Shown here piece by piece: positions 6,855 through 14,844 of a DNA stretch of 64,000 nt. Numbering within the stretch: position 1 is the first letter of the stretch; each line of letters starts with the position of its first letter. The notes under the pieces are model-generated. The model saw only the letters and a program-made list of their open reading frames with translations. It was not told the DNA's origin and made no database searches. The stretch comes from RBG-13-68-16 sp050018455 (GTDB lineage: Bacteria; Acidobacteriota; Thermoanaerobaculia; Thermoanaerobaculales; Thermoanaerobaculaceae): NCBI GenBank assembly GCA_050018455.1, contig JBEKAA010000001.1:132316-196315 (forward strand), in the 5' to 3' direction. The position numbers and the translations under genes are program-made.

Positions 6855-8951
6855 ATGGCATCCAAGCCGGTCCCCAGCGACAAGATCCGAAACGTGGCGG
6901 TGGTCGGTCACTCCTCGACCGGGAAGACCACGCTCATCTCCGCCATCCTCTTCAACGCCAAGGATGTCACGCGCCTCGGCAAAGTGGACAAGGGCAACGC
7001 CGTTACCGACTTCGACGACGAGGCCGTGGAGCGCAAGATCACGATCGGTGCCGCCGTGGCGCACGCTTCGCACCGCGACTGCAAGCTGAACCTGATCGAC
7101 ACGCCCGGGTATGCGATCTTCACCACCGAGGCGGTGCAAGGCGTCAAGGTGGCCGAGGCGGCCCTGATGGTCGTCTCCGCCGTCGCCGGCCCCGAGGTTC
7201 AGACCGAGAAGCTTTGGAAGATCTGCTCGGGCATGGGCAAGCCGGTGCTGTTCCTGGTCAACAGCATGGACCGCGAGCGGGCGTCGACGAGCAGGACGCT
7301 CCAGCAGCTGCAGAAGAAGTTCGGGCGCGAGGTGCTTCCGATTCAGCTCGCCATCGGCGAGGAGAGCAAGTTCTCGGGAGTCGTGGACCTCGTGCGCAAC
7401 AAGGCCTTCACCTTCCCGGCGGACGAGAGCGGCACCGTGCAGGAGACCGCCGTCCCGGCCGAGCTGAAGGACGAGGCCGACGCCGCCCGCAACACTCTGA
7501 TCGAGATGGTCGCCGAGCAGGACGAGGCGCTGCTCGAGAGGTTCTTCGCGGACGGGATGCTCTCGGACGGGGAGCTCGCCGCCGGGCTCACCAAGGCGGT
7601 GGCGGGCCGCAAGATCTTCCCCGTGCTCTACTCCTCCGCCGGCCGCAACCAGGCCGTGCAGCCGGTCATGGACGCCATCGTCGACCTGGTGCCCAACCCC
7701 GTGGCCGCACCGATCGCCGCCAAGAACGTGGCGGGCGACGAGGTGAGCATCACGCCCAAGCCCGATGACACGCCGGTCGCGTACGTCTTCAAGACGATCG
7801 CCGATCCGTACGCCGGTCGCATCACCCTGATGCGGGTCTTTTCCGGCACCTTCCAGTCCGACGGGACGTACCACAACCGGCAACGCGACGTGGCGGAGCG
7901 GTTCGGACCCGTCAACTGGATGCAGGGCAAGGAGCTGACTCCGGTCGAGAAACTCGTCACCGGCGACATCGGCGCGGTGGCGAAGCTGAAGGAAACGCAC
8001 ACCGGCGAGACCCTCACGAGCAAGGACGGCGCCGTCATCGTGCCACCGGTCGCGATACCGGAGGCCGCCATCTCATTCGCCATCGCCGCCAAGGCAAAGG
8101 GAGACGAGGACAAGATCGCCCAGGGGCTCCTGAAGCTCAAGGATGAGGATCCCACGCTGCACATCGGCCGCGACCCTCAGACCAAGGAGCAGCTCGTGGC
8201 AGGCGCCGGCCAGCTACACGTCGAGATCGCCGTGGCGCGCCTCCACAAGCGGTACAAGGTGGACGTGACGCTGCAGCCTCCCAAGGTGCCGTACCGGGAG
8301 ACCATCACCAAGTCCGTCGAGATCACCGCCCGCCACAAGAAGCAGACCGGCGGCCACGGGCAGTTCGCCGAGGCGAAGGTGCGGCTGGAGCCCAAGCCTC
8401 GCGGCGGCGGCTACGAGTTCATCGACAAGATCTTCGGCGGCTCGATCCCGAACAACTACCGGCCCTCGATCGACAAAGGGATCGTCGACGCGGCCGAGCG
8501 CGGCGCCGTCGCTGGCAACCCCGTGGTCGACTTCTCCGTCACGCTCCTCGACGGGAAGTTCCACGCCGTCGACTCCTCGGACATGGCCTTCCGCACGTGC
8601 GGCCGCAAGGCGTTCCGCGAGGGCGTGAAGCTCGCCGCGCCGACCATCCTCGAACCGGTGATGCACGTGGAGATCGCCGCTCCCGACGAATTCCTCGGCG
8701 ACATCATGGGCGACCTGAACTCGCGGCGCGGCCGCGTCCAGGGCATGGAGCCCGGCGACGGCCAGACCGTGGTCAAAGCCCAGGTCCCGCTCGCGGAAAT
8801 GCTGACGTACTCCCAGACCCTTCGCTCCATCACCGGAGGCCGCGGCGACTTCCACATGGAGTACTCGCACTACGACGAAGTGCCGCACCACATCCAGGAG
8901 AAGATCATCCAGGCGTACGCCGGCGCCGAGGCCGAGGAGGAGGAGGAGTAG
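6855..8951 (+). CDS. EF-G-2-type translation GTPase
   Basis: A 698-residue five-domain translation factor of the elongation factor G group. The P-loop is GHSSTGKTT (residues 18-26). The G3 motif is DTPGY (82-86) where canonical EF-G has DTPGH, and the G4 motif is NSMD (~136-139) instead of NKMD. The C-terminal half has intact domains IV-V (GGHGQFAEAKVRLEP; LGDIMGDLNSRRGRVQGM). Its tail is acidic (EAEEEEE). These variations match the EF-G-2 paralogue class and not the housekeeping fusA, which is expected elsewhere beside rpsL/rpsG/tuf. The ribosomal role of this class is uncertain. Confidence 0.88.
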   Translation: MASKPVPSDKIRNVAVVGHSSTGKTTLISAILFNAKDVTRLGKVDKGNAVTDFDDEAVERKITIGAAVAHASHRDCKLNLIDTPGYAIFTTEAVQGVKVAEAALMVVSAVAGPEVQTEKLWKICSGMGKPVLFLVNSMDRERASTSRTLQQLQKKFGREVLPIQLAIGEESKFSGVVDLVRNKAFTFPADESGTVQETAVPAELKDEADAARNTLIEMVAEQDEALLERFFADGMLSDGELAAGLTKAVAGRKIFPVLYSSAGRNQAVQPVMDAIVDLVPNPVAAPIAAKNVAGDEVSITPKPDDTPVAYVFKTIADPYAGRITLMRVFSGTFQSDGTYHNRQRDVAERFGPVNWMQGKELTPVEKLVTGDIGAVAKLKETHTGETLTSKDGAVIVPPVAIPEAAISFAIAAKAKGDEDKIAQGLLKLKDEDPTLHIGRDPQTKEQLVAGAGQLHVEIAVARLHKRYKVDVTLQPPKVPYRETITKSVEITARHKKQTGGHGQFAEAKVRLEPKPRGGGYEFIDKIFGGSIPNNYRPSIDKGIVDAAERGAVAGNPVVDFSVTLLDGKFHAVDSSDMAFRTCGRKAFREGVKLAAPTILEPVMHVEIAAPDEFLGDIMGDLNSRRGRVQGMEPGDGQTVVKAQVPLAEMLTYSQTLRSITGGRGDFHMEYSHYDEVPHHIQEKIIQAYAGAEAEEEEE

Positions 8952-9026
8952 CCCATGATCGGCGGCTGAGCTCCGCGCGACGGAGCAGTCCGCGTGGGCC
9001 AGGCGGGGTGGTGGGCCGGGTGGGGG

Positions 9027-9060
9027 TTGACAAGCTACAGAACCTGTGGCACTTTACATA
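9027..9060 (+). promoter_or_regulatory. Putative promoter upstream of the cold-shock gene
   Basis: A perfect TTGACA (9027-9032) is followed by a loose -10 region around 9053-9060 (TTTACATA), with spacing longer than ideal. It would transcribe a ~150-nt leader, or a short RNA, ahead of the cold-shock gene. Confidence 0.35.
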
Positions 9061-9110
9061 CGTGAGCTGTTTTCGCAGTTGCGGATTCAGGAAGATCTGA
9101 GGTCAACCCG

Positions 9111-9139
9111 CCGCAAGGAGCAGCGACCTTGCGGCTTTT
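9111..9139 (+). terminator. Intrinsic terminator/attenuator in the cold-shock leader
   Basis: Stem CCGCAAGG / CCTTGCGG (9111-9118 with 9127-9134), 8-nt loop, then CTTTTT. It sits between the TTGACA promoter and the cold-shock start, so it either ends a small RNA or attenuates the downstream gene. Confidence 0.6.
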
Positions 9140-9213
9140 TGGCGTTAGCCGGGACGCACCCGGCAGAGAATGCGGCGGACCGACTAGACCGCCGGTAACA
9201 AGGAGAAAGCAGC

Positions 9214-9414
9214 ATGGCGCAGGGAACTGTAAAGTGGTTCAACGACACCAAAGGTTTCGGCTTCATTACCCAGGAGGGCGGAGAGGACGTGTTCGTCCAC
9301 TACACCGCCATCGCCGGTGAGGGTTTCCGTACCCTCAAGGAAGGTGCCCGGGTCGAGTTCGACGTCGTGCGGGGCCCCAAGGGCCTGCAGGCGGCCAACG
9401 TCCGCGCGATCTGA
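9214..9414 (+). CDS. Cold-shock domain protein
   Basis: A 66-residue single cold-shock domain (OB fold). RNP1 (KGFGFIT) and RNP2 (VFVHY) are intact, and the length is normal for the CspA family. It binds single-stranded RNA and DNA and melts mRNA structure. ATG 9214 has AAGGAG 9 nt upstream. It is monocistronic, flanked by an upstream hairpin and a downstream terminator, which suggests leader-based control as in other csp genes. Confidence 0.95.
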   Translation: MAQGTVKWFNDTKGFGFITQEGGEDVFVHYTAIAGEGFRTLKEGARVEFDVVRGPKGLQAANVRAI

Positions 9415-9437
9415 ACATCTGAAACTCGTAACGGAAC

Positions 9438-9474
9438 GAGGGGCGGCGCCACGGCGCCGCCCTCCTCTTTTGGG
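9438..9474 (+). terminator. Terminator of the cold-shock gene
   Basis: GC-rich hairpin with arms GAGGGGCGGCGCC and GGCGCCGCCCTCCTC, a very short loop, then TTTT. It is 23 nt after the stop codon. Confidence 0.8.
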
Positions 9475-9497
9475 ACAAGAGAACGTTAGGAAGTTCA

Positions 9498-9626
9498 CAG
9501 GTTGGAAGGTTCGAAGGTTCGGAAACGGGCCAAAGGGGAGAGGGAAGACGAACGACGGAGCCAACCATGGCACCTCGTGTCGCGCGTCTTTCCTCTTCCG
9601 TCTCCCCTCTTCCTACTCCCCTTTTG
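9498..9626. repeat. AGGTTCGA octad array plus inverted arms
   Basis: 9498-9522 holds three 8-bp units (AGGTTGGA, AGGTTCGA, AGGTTCGG). Next to it, 9530-9547 (CAAAGGGGAGAGGGAAG) is matched by an inverted copy at 9609-9626 (CTTCCTACTCCCCTTTTG). It lies between the convergent csp and nuoI ends and resembles the inverted heptad elements in layout. Confidence 0.6.
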
Positions 9627-9639
9627 CGGACCTTCTCGG

Positions 9640-10257
9640 TCAGCGGCCGGGTGCGCTGCCCGCGAGCGGCGCCGGAGCTGCGAGCTTGACGGGGATGGGG
9701 AGTTCGATGCGGCTTCGGGGGGCGCCGTAGTACGGCCGGTAGCCGAGGTCGAGCTTCTCGTACGGCCCCTTCTGCATGAGCTCCTCCAGCCCAACGATCG
9801 CCTCACCGCGGCTCGCGAACGCCATCTCGTGGGTGCGGGACATCACGATCGCCTCCTTCGGGCAGGCGTCCACGCAGAAGCCGCAGTAGACACACCGGAG
9901 CAGGTCGATCGTGAAGACCTTCGGGCGCTTCTCGTACTCCACCGAGACGCTGGCGGCGTCTTCCTCCGCCTCGATGTGGATGCACTGGGCCGGGCACGCC
10001 TCTTCGCACATGTAGCAGGCCACGCAGCGCGGCGACCCGTCGGGTCTCGCGAGGAGGATGTGGCGCCCCCGCAACCGTTCGGAGTATTCCCGCTTGACCT
10101 CGGGCCACTCGACCGTGACGGTGTACCTGCGCGCGAACAGGTTGCCCAGGAAGTGACGCAGGGTCACCGCGAGCCCCTTTGCGACTTCGATCAGGTAAAA
10201 ACGCTGCCAGAAGCGCATCGGCTTGGGATCGCAAACGACCACCTCGCGGGCGCTCAT
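9640..10257 (-). CDS. nuoI: NADH-quinone oxidoreductase subunit I
   Basis: A 205-residue 8Fe ferredoxin-type subunit of complex I. It carries two [4Fe-4S] clusters (N6a/N6b) in the peripheral arm. The first Cys set is C78, C81, C84, C88 and the second is C122, C125, C128, C132, each followed by Pro near the last Cys. ATG 10257 overlaps the nuoCD stop (ATGA), so translation is coupled. It is the last gene of the nuoB-nuoCD-nuoI cluster. Confidence 0.93.
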   Translation of the reverse strand: MSAREVVVCDPKPMRFWQRFYLIEVAKGLAVTLRHFLGNLFARRYTVTVEWPEVKREYSERLRGRHILLARPDGSPRCVACYMCEEACPAQCIHIEAEEDAASVSVEYEKRPKVFTIDLLRCVYCGFCVDACPKEAIVMSRTHEMAFASRGEAIVGLEELMQKGPYEKLDLGYRPYYGAPRSRIELPIPVKLAAPAPLAGSAPGR

Positions 10258-11948
10258 CGGTCCAGCTCCCCGGCGATGACGTTGAGGCTGCTCATGATCG
10301 CCACGGTGTCCGAGACCATGTGGCCCTCCAGGATGTGGGGGAACGCCTGGAAGATCGCGAAGCACGGCGGACGGACCTTGATCCGGTACGGCTTCCCGCC
10401 CCCGTCGGAGACGATGTAGTACCCGAGCTCGCCGTTCGCGGCCTCGGTGAAGCCGTACGCCTCCCCCGCCGGCACCTTCATCCCCTCCATGATCAGCTTG
10501 AAGTGCCAGATGAGAGACTCCATCTCGGTGTAGACCTCCTCCTTGGGCGGCAGCGCGACGCGGTGGTCGTCGGTGATGATGGGCCCCGGCTCCAGCCTCG
10601 CGAGCGCCTGCTCCACGATGGAGAGCGACTGCTTCATCTCCTCGACCCTCACGAGGTAGCGGGCGTACGTGTCGCCGGCGTGCGCGACCGGCACCTTGAA
10701 GTCGAACGTCTCGTAGCCGAGGTAGGGGTACGCCTTGCGCACATCGTAGGCGACGCCCGCCGCCCGCAGGCACGGCCCGGTCCACCCCCAGTCGACGGCG
10801 TCCTCGGCAGAGATCGCGCCGATCCCCTCGGTGCGGTCCCGGAAGATCCGGTTCTCGGTGATGAGCGTCTCCATCTCCCCGACGAGCTTCGGGACGCGCC
10901 CGAGCAGGTAACGCACCGACTCGACGAAATCGGCCGGAGCGTCGTGCGACACCCCTCCGATGCGGACGTACGACATCGTGAGCCGGCTGCCGCAGCACGC
11001 CTCGAGCACGGAGTACATCTCCTCGCGCGCCTGGTACATGTAGAGGAACGGCGTCATGGCGCCGAGGTCGTTCAGGTTCGCGCCGACGTCGACGATGTGG
11101 TCCATGATCCGGGACAGCTCCGAGAGGATCAGGCGGATCATCTGCGCGCGGGGCGGCGCCTCGACGCCGAGCATCTTCTCGACGGCGAGCGCGTAGCCCA
11201 CGCCGTTCATCATCGCCGAACAATAGTTCAGGCGATCGGTGTAGGGGATCACCTGGTTCCACGTGTGGCTCTCGGCCATCTTCTCGAAGCAGCGGTGGAG
11301 GTAGCCGATCTCCACCTCGGCCCGGGTGATCACCTCGCCGTCGAGCCGAACCACGGTCCGGAGCGTCCCATGGGTCGCCGGGTGCGACGGCCCGAGGTTC
11401 AGCACCTGCGTCTCGAAGTGATCGTCATCCTCCTGGGTCTCGCGCGCCCACGCCGGTTCGTCCTGCTCGCCCTCGCGCAGGAGCCAGCGCTGGCCCGGGT
11501 CGTAGTCCTTGCGAAGCGCGTGGCCCTGAAACGCCGGGTGGCAGAGGATGCGCTTGAGGTTCGGATGGCCCTCGAAGCGAATCCCGAACAGGTCGAACGC
11601 CTCCCGCTCGAACCAGTCGGCCGCCTTCCAGACGCAATAGACGGACGGCACCACCGCGTCGCTCTCGCGGACCGGCACTTTGAGGCGGAGCCGGCGCCCT
11701 CGCTCCAGCGACGCGAGGTGGTAGACGACCTCGAAGCGCTCCTCCCGGCCCGGGTAGTCCACGCCGCAAACGTCGGCGAGGAGGTTGAAGCCCAGCTTCG
11801 GGTCGGACTTCAGGTGGCGCGCGAGCTCCGGCAAGATGGCCCGGTCCACACGGAAGCTTTGAACGTCGCCGCCGGGCAACTCCGTGACTCCTCCACCCTC
11901 CGGGAAAGCGGTGCGGATCGCAGCCAGCGTTTCCTTGCGGTTTTCCAT
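10254..11948 (-). CDS. nuoCD: Fused NADH-quinone oxidoreductase subunits C/D
   Basis: A 564-residue fusion. Residues ~1-170 are the 30-kDa subunit (NuoC), with its signature FEREAFDLFGIRFEGHPNLKRIL. The rest is the 49-kDa subunit (NuoD), starting LNLGPSHPATHGTLR and including EIGYLHRCFEKMAE. NuoD helps build the quinone pocket. The CxxC pairs of NiFe hydrogenases are absent, so this is complex I, not a hydrogenase. ATG 11948 was chosen; a GTG at 11963 overlaps the nuoB stop (GTGA) and is also possible. The fused C/D form is known in several phyla. Confidence 0.93.
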   Translation of the reverse strand: MENRKETLAAIRTAFPEGGGVTELPGGDVQSFRVDRAILPELARHLKSDPKLGFNLLADVCGVDYPGREERFEVVYHLASLERGRRLRLKVPVRESDAVVPSVYCVWKAADWFEREAFDLFGIRFEGHPNLKRILCHPAFQGHALRKDYDPGQRWLLREGEQDEPAWARETQEDDDHFETQVLNLGPSHPATHGTLRTVVRLDGEVITRAEVEIGYLHRCFEKMAESHTWNQVIPYTDRLNYCSAMMNGVGYALAVEKMLGVEAPPRAQMIRLILSELSRIMDHIVDVGANLNDLGAMTPFLYMYQAREEMYSVLEACCGSRLTMSYVRIGGVSHDAPADFVESVRYLLGRVPKLVGEMETLITENRIFRDRTEGIGAISAEDAVDWGWTGPCLRAAGVAYDVRKAYPYLGYETFDFKVPVAHAGDTYARYLVRVEEMKQSLSIVEQALARLEPGPIITDDHRVALPPKEEVYTEMESLIWHFKLIMEGMKVPAGEAYGFTEAANGELGYYIVSDGGGKPYRIKVRPPCFAIFQAFPHILEGHMVSDTVAIMSSLNVIAGELDR

Positions 11949-11959
11949 GCGTTCCCCGT

Positions 11960-12532
11960 TCACGCGCCCGAAGCCTTCTTGGCCGCCAGGACCCTCTGAT
12001 ACTGGGTTTCGCCTTTGGCGATCATCTCCTGCAACTTCACGACTCCCTGCAGCAGCGCCTCCGGCGTCGGCGGGCAGCCGGGGACGTAGACGTCCACCGG
12101 GATGAACTCGTCGATCCCCTGCACGACGTGGTACGCGCGGTAGAAGCCGCCGGTACAGGCGCACACGCCCATCGAGATGACGTATTTCGGCTCGGCCATC
12201 TGCTCGTAGATCCGCACCATCACCGGGGCCATCTTGTCGGTGATGGTCCCGGCGACGATCAGCAGGTCCGACTGCCGCGGAGAGAACCTCACGACCTCCG
12301 CGCCGAACCGGGACACGTCGTAGTGGCTCATTATGAAGGACATGAACTCGATCGCGCAGCAAGCCGTTCCGAACGGCAAAGGCCAGAGGCTGTTCTTCCG
12401 CGCCGCGTCGATCATCGCGTCGAGCCTCGTCGTGAGAATCGCGGGACTCCCGTCGAGCTGGCGCGAAGCGGAATCTCCCCGCCCGGTCTTGCCGAACGTC
12501 GGCAGGGTACTCTTCACATCAGGGTTGCCCAT
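11960..12532 (-). CDS. nuoB: NADH-quinone oxidoreductase subunit B
   Basis: A 190-residue complex I subunit carrying cluster N2. The paired cysteines C58-C59 (GTACCAIEFM), C124 (GVCACTGG) and C153 (VPGCPP) are all present. The ~35-residue N-terminal extension before the conserved core is normal in length. A GGAGGGTGGG site precedes ATG 12532. No nuoA lies upstream, where it is usually found; a lytic transglycosylase gene lies there instead. Confidence 0.94.
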   Translation of the reverse strand: MGNPDVKSTLPTFGKTGRGDSASRQLDGSPAILTTRLDAMIDAARKNSLWPLPFGTACCAIEFMSFIMSHYDVSRFGAEVVRFSPRQSDLLIVAGTITDKMAPVMVRIYEQMAEPKYVISMGVCACTGGFYRAYHVVQGIDEFIPVDVYVPGCPPTPEALLQGVVKLQEMIAKGETQYQRVLAAKKASGA

Positions 12533-12598
12533 CCCACCCTCCCACTCTCACCAACTACAGACCACGGCCGGCTCTTCCACGCCGGATCAGGTACAAGC

Positions 12599-12604
12599 AT
12601 TATA
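12599..12604 (-). promoter_or_regulatory. Putative -10 box of the nuo cluster
   Basis: A perfect TATAAT on the minus strand, overlapping the end of the lytic transglycosylase gene and ~66 nt upstream of the nuoB start. No clear -35 was seen. Confidence 0.45.
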
Positions 12605-13298
12605 TTGGCTCTCCACCCCGGCTTGCGCCACCCTTCGAATCCGGGGTCGGCGCAGGGCAGAACTGTCCGAGCACCCGGCGGACGAACTCGCGGGTCTCGC
12701 GGTACGGCGGCATGCCGCCGCTCTTCTCGACCGTCGCGACTCCGGCGTTGTAGGCCGCCAGCGCCGTGGGCACGTCCTTGAATCGATCGAGCAACGCCCG
12801 CAGATGGCGGCAACCCGCCCGCAAGTTGGCTCCCGGCTCGTAGGGGTCCGTGAGGCCTTGTTCGATCCAGACCGACGGCATGAGCTGCATCAGCCCGCAG
12901 GCTCCTACCCTCGACACAGCCCACGGCTTGAAGTCCGACTCCGCCCTCACGACGGCGAGGACCAGCAACGGGTGGAGCTTCGCCGCCTTGGCGGCGTTGA
13001 CAATCTCCCGCGCGAACGGGACACCCGGACCCAGGGCCTGTTCCACGTACTCGGCCCGGCAGACGGCCGGCGGCATCGGCTCCGGCTTCGGCTCGACCTC
13101 ATCGGCGATCACCCTGTCGATCCTCGCAAGAGGTACTTCGAGCGAACCTCCTCCCGGAAGATCGAGGTGGAACCTGGAGCTGTCGATGACCCTGGCTCCA
13201 GTCACCGCCAGGATCCGGCCGTCAACGAATACCGCCAGGTACTGCGCCTCCGCCACCCCCCGCCCTCCCATAACGCAGAGCAGTGCCGCGATGAGCAT
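12600..13298 (-). CDS. Lytic transglycosylase (SLT domain), exported
   Basis: A 232-residue protein: signal peptide (MLIAALLCVMGGRGVAEAQ), a small N-terminal beta-rich segment, then a Slt70-type domain from about residue 95. The catalytic Glu is E120 in VVRAESDFKPWAVS, followed by GLMQLMP and AAYNAG. It cleaves the glycan strands of peptidoglycan to 1,6-anhydro ends. An in-frame GTG at 13343 would give a basic n-region (GNCGNRRIVR) before the same hydrophobic core, and could be the true start. Confidence 0.88.
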   Translation of the reverse strand: MLIAALLCVMGGRGVAEAQYLAVFVDGRILAVTGARVIDSSRFHLDLPGGGSLEVPLARIDRVIADEVEPKPEPMPPAVCRAEYVEQALGPGVPFAREIVNAAKAAKLHPLLVLAVVRAESDFKPWAVSRVGACGLMQLMPSVWIEQGLTDPYEPGANLRAGCRHLRALLDRFKDVPTALAAYNAGVATVEKSGGMPPYRETREFVRRVLGQFCPAPTPDSKGGASRGGEPI

Positions 13299-13350
13299 CG
13301 GCGCGAGTGTCCGTACGATCCGACGGTTGCCGCAGTTTCCCACCCCCACC

Positions 13351-13448
13351 CAGTTGACAGTTGACAGTCGACAGTCAGAAGCGTCCCATGCACATCGTCC
13401 GCAGCCAGCCTTTGACTGTGAACTGTCAACTGTCGACTGTCGGCTGTT
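13351..13448. repeat. Inverted heptad-array element (CAGTYRA family), copy B
   Basis: Left arm 13351-13377: CAGTTGA, CAGTTGA, CAGTCGA, CAGTCAG. Right arm 13412-13448: units TTGACTG, TGAACTG, TCAACTG, TCGACTG, TCGGCTG. The loop is 34 bp. On the minus strand the element begins 2 nt after the xerD stop codon. Confidence 0.85.
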
Positions 13449-13450
13449 TC

Positions 13451-14362
13451 TCATGCGCGTGGATGCTTGCTGTCGTAAAGAGCCCGGAGGCGTTCGCGGG
13501 TGACGTGGGTGTAGATCTCCGTGGTCGAGATATCGGTGTGACCGAGCATCGCCTGCACGGCCCGCAGATCCGCGCCGTGCTCCAGGAGGTGCGTTGCAAA
13601 CGAGTGCCGCAGCACGTGCGGCGAGAGGTGGGTCGTGATTCCGGCGGCGCGCCCGTAACGCTTGATGAGCTGCCAGAAGCACTGCCTGGTCATTCCCTGA
13701 CCGCGAACGGTGAGGAAGAGGTCCTCCTGCCGCTTCCTGTCCAGCCCGGGCCGAGCCTCCTCCAGGTAGGTTGCCAGCCACTTCCGCGCCTGGGACCCGA
13801 CCGGCACGATCCGTTCCTTGCTGCCCTTGCCCCACACCCGGACGTACCCCGGGTCGAGGCGGAGCTGGTTGACGGTGAGCCCGATGAGTTCCGAGACCCG
13901 GACGCCGGTGGCGTACAAGGTCTCCAACATGGCGCGATCGCGCAAGCCGAGCGTCCGGGTCAGGTCCGGCGCGGCGAGCAGCGCCTCGACTTCCTGAGCC
14001 GAGAGGAAATGAGGCAGCGACCGCATCAGCTTCGGCGACTCGAGGTCGAGCGTGGGATCCTGCTTTGTCACGTCCCGTTCGACCATGTATCGGTACAGGC
14101 CTCGAAGCGCCGCCAGCGCCCGCGCCGCCGAACGCGCGGCGAGGCCCCGGCCCCGCAGGTCGGTAAGGTACCGTCGAAGGTGGGCTCGGTCGCACGCAGT
14201 CGCATCGAGGCCGCGAACCGCGAGCCACCGACCGAAAGCCTCCAGGTCGCGCCGGTACGCCGCCACCGAGTTCGCGGCCAGCCCGCGCTCCACGAGCAGC
14301 ACGGCAAGGTAGTCGGGCAGCAGGAGTCGGAAGAAGTCGGTGTCCGGCAGGGTCCGCGGCAT
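13451..14362 (-). CDS. xerD: Site-specific tyrosine recombinase XerD
   Basis: A 303-residue tyrosine recombinase with an N-terminal SAM-like DNA-binding domain (~10-105) and a catalytic domain. Catalytic residues are R155 (TGVRVSELIG), a Lys in GKGSKERIVPV, H249 and R252 (PHVLRHSFATHLL), H275 (LGHTDISTT) and the nucleophile Y284 (EIYTHV). Length and motifs match the XerC/D chromosome-dimer resolvases; the HxLRHSFATHLLEHGADLR block favours XerD. No phage or integron context is present. Confidence 0.9.
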   Translation of the reverse strand: MPRTLPDTDFFRLLLPDYLAVLLVERGLAANSVAAYRRDLEAFGRWLAVRGLDATACDRAHLRRYLTDLRGRGLAARSAARALAALRGLYRYMVERDVTKQDPTLDLESPKLMRSLPHFLSAQEVEALLAAPDLTRTLGLRDRAMLETLYATGVRVSELIGLTVNQLRLDPGYVRVWGKGSKERIVPVGSQARKWLATYLEEARPGLDRKRQEDLFLTVRGQGMTRQCFWQLIKRYGRAAGITTHLSPHVLRHSFATHLLEHGADLRAVQAMLGHTDISTTEIYTHVTRERLRALYDSKHPRA

Positions 14363-14368
14363 CCCCTG

Positions 14369-14374
14369 ATTCTA
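14369..14374 (-). promoter_or_regulatory. Putative -10 box of xerD
   Basis: TAGAAT on the minus strand ends 6 nt before ATG 14362. There is no room for a leader, so xerD may be read from a leaderless transcript. Confidence 0.4.
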
Positions 14375-14379
14375 GGCCC

Positions 14380-14745
14380 TCAGCGCAGGATGCGGACCTT
14401 CGCAGGGCCGGGATCGTAGCGGTATCGTTCAAGGTCGACGCTGCCGTCGAGCCGGAACTCGACACCTTCCCGTTCGAGCAGCTTCCTCTGCAGCCCGAGC
14501 GGGAGATCGCCCCTCCGATCCGTCGAGCAGCCTCCCGCCGCGTTCACCACTCTCTGCCAGGGCACGTCGTCCGGGCACGTGTGCATGGCCCAGCCCACCG
14601 CCTTTGGAGACAGCGTGTACCCCAGCACCGCCGCGATCTGTCCGTAGGTCATGACGCGCCCGGGCGGAATGGAGCGGACGATCGCATACACGGCGTCCCA
14701 GGCTCCCGCGCACTGGCTGCTCGCCACTTCACCGTGGACGCGCAT
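14380..14745 (-). CDS. Alkyltransferase-like (ATL) DNA-binding protein
   Basis: A 121-residue protein with the MGMT C-terminal fold: helix-turn-helix segment (MTYGQIAAVLG) and recognition loop. The active site reads VPWQRVV, with Trp (W63) where O6-methylguanine methyltransferases have the acceptor Cys (PCHRV). That change defines ATL proteins, which bind O6-alkylguanine and hand it to nucleotide excision repair without removing the alkyl group. ATG 14745 was chosen because the longer frame adds only a basic, unconserved leader. Confidence 0.85.
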   Translation of the reverse strand: MRVHGEVASSQCAGAWDAVYAIVRSIPPGRVMTYGQIAAVLGYTLSPKAVGWAMHTCPDDVPWQRVVNAAGGCSTDRRGDLPLGLQRKLLEREGVEFRLDGSVDLERYRYDPGPAKVRILR

Positions 14746-14844
14746 TGCCTGGGCCCGGTTCCCGCGCCGTCGGGGCGTTCCGCTCAAGGAGCCACTCCGC
14801 CGAACCGGTTCGCGCAAAGGTCTCTCGTCGCGCCCATCCCGCTG

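Noticed and set aside
10254..11948. NuoCD as a NiFe-hydrogenase large subunit
   Set aside because: The two CxxC metal-binding pairs are missing, and NuoC and NuoD signatures are complete.
10179..11999. A 606-residue plus-strand frame opposite nuoCD
   Set aside because: It is antisense to a complete, conserved nuoCD and has no recognisable domain.
13351..13377. TTGACA hexamers inside heptad arms as -35 promoter boxes
   Set aside because: They arise from the repeat word itself (CAGTTGACAG) and have no -10 box at 16-18 bp. They occur regardless of gene direction.
14380..14745. An active O6-methylguanine-DNA methyltransferase
   Set aside because: The acceptor cysteine is replaced by Trp (PWQRV), the hallmark of alkyltransferase-like proteins.
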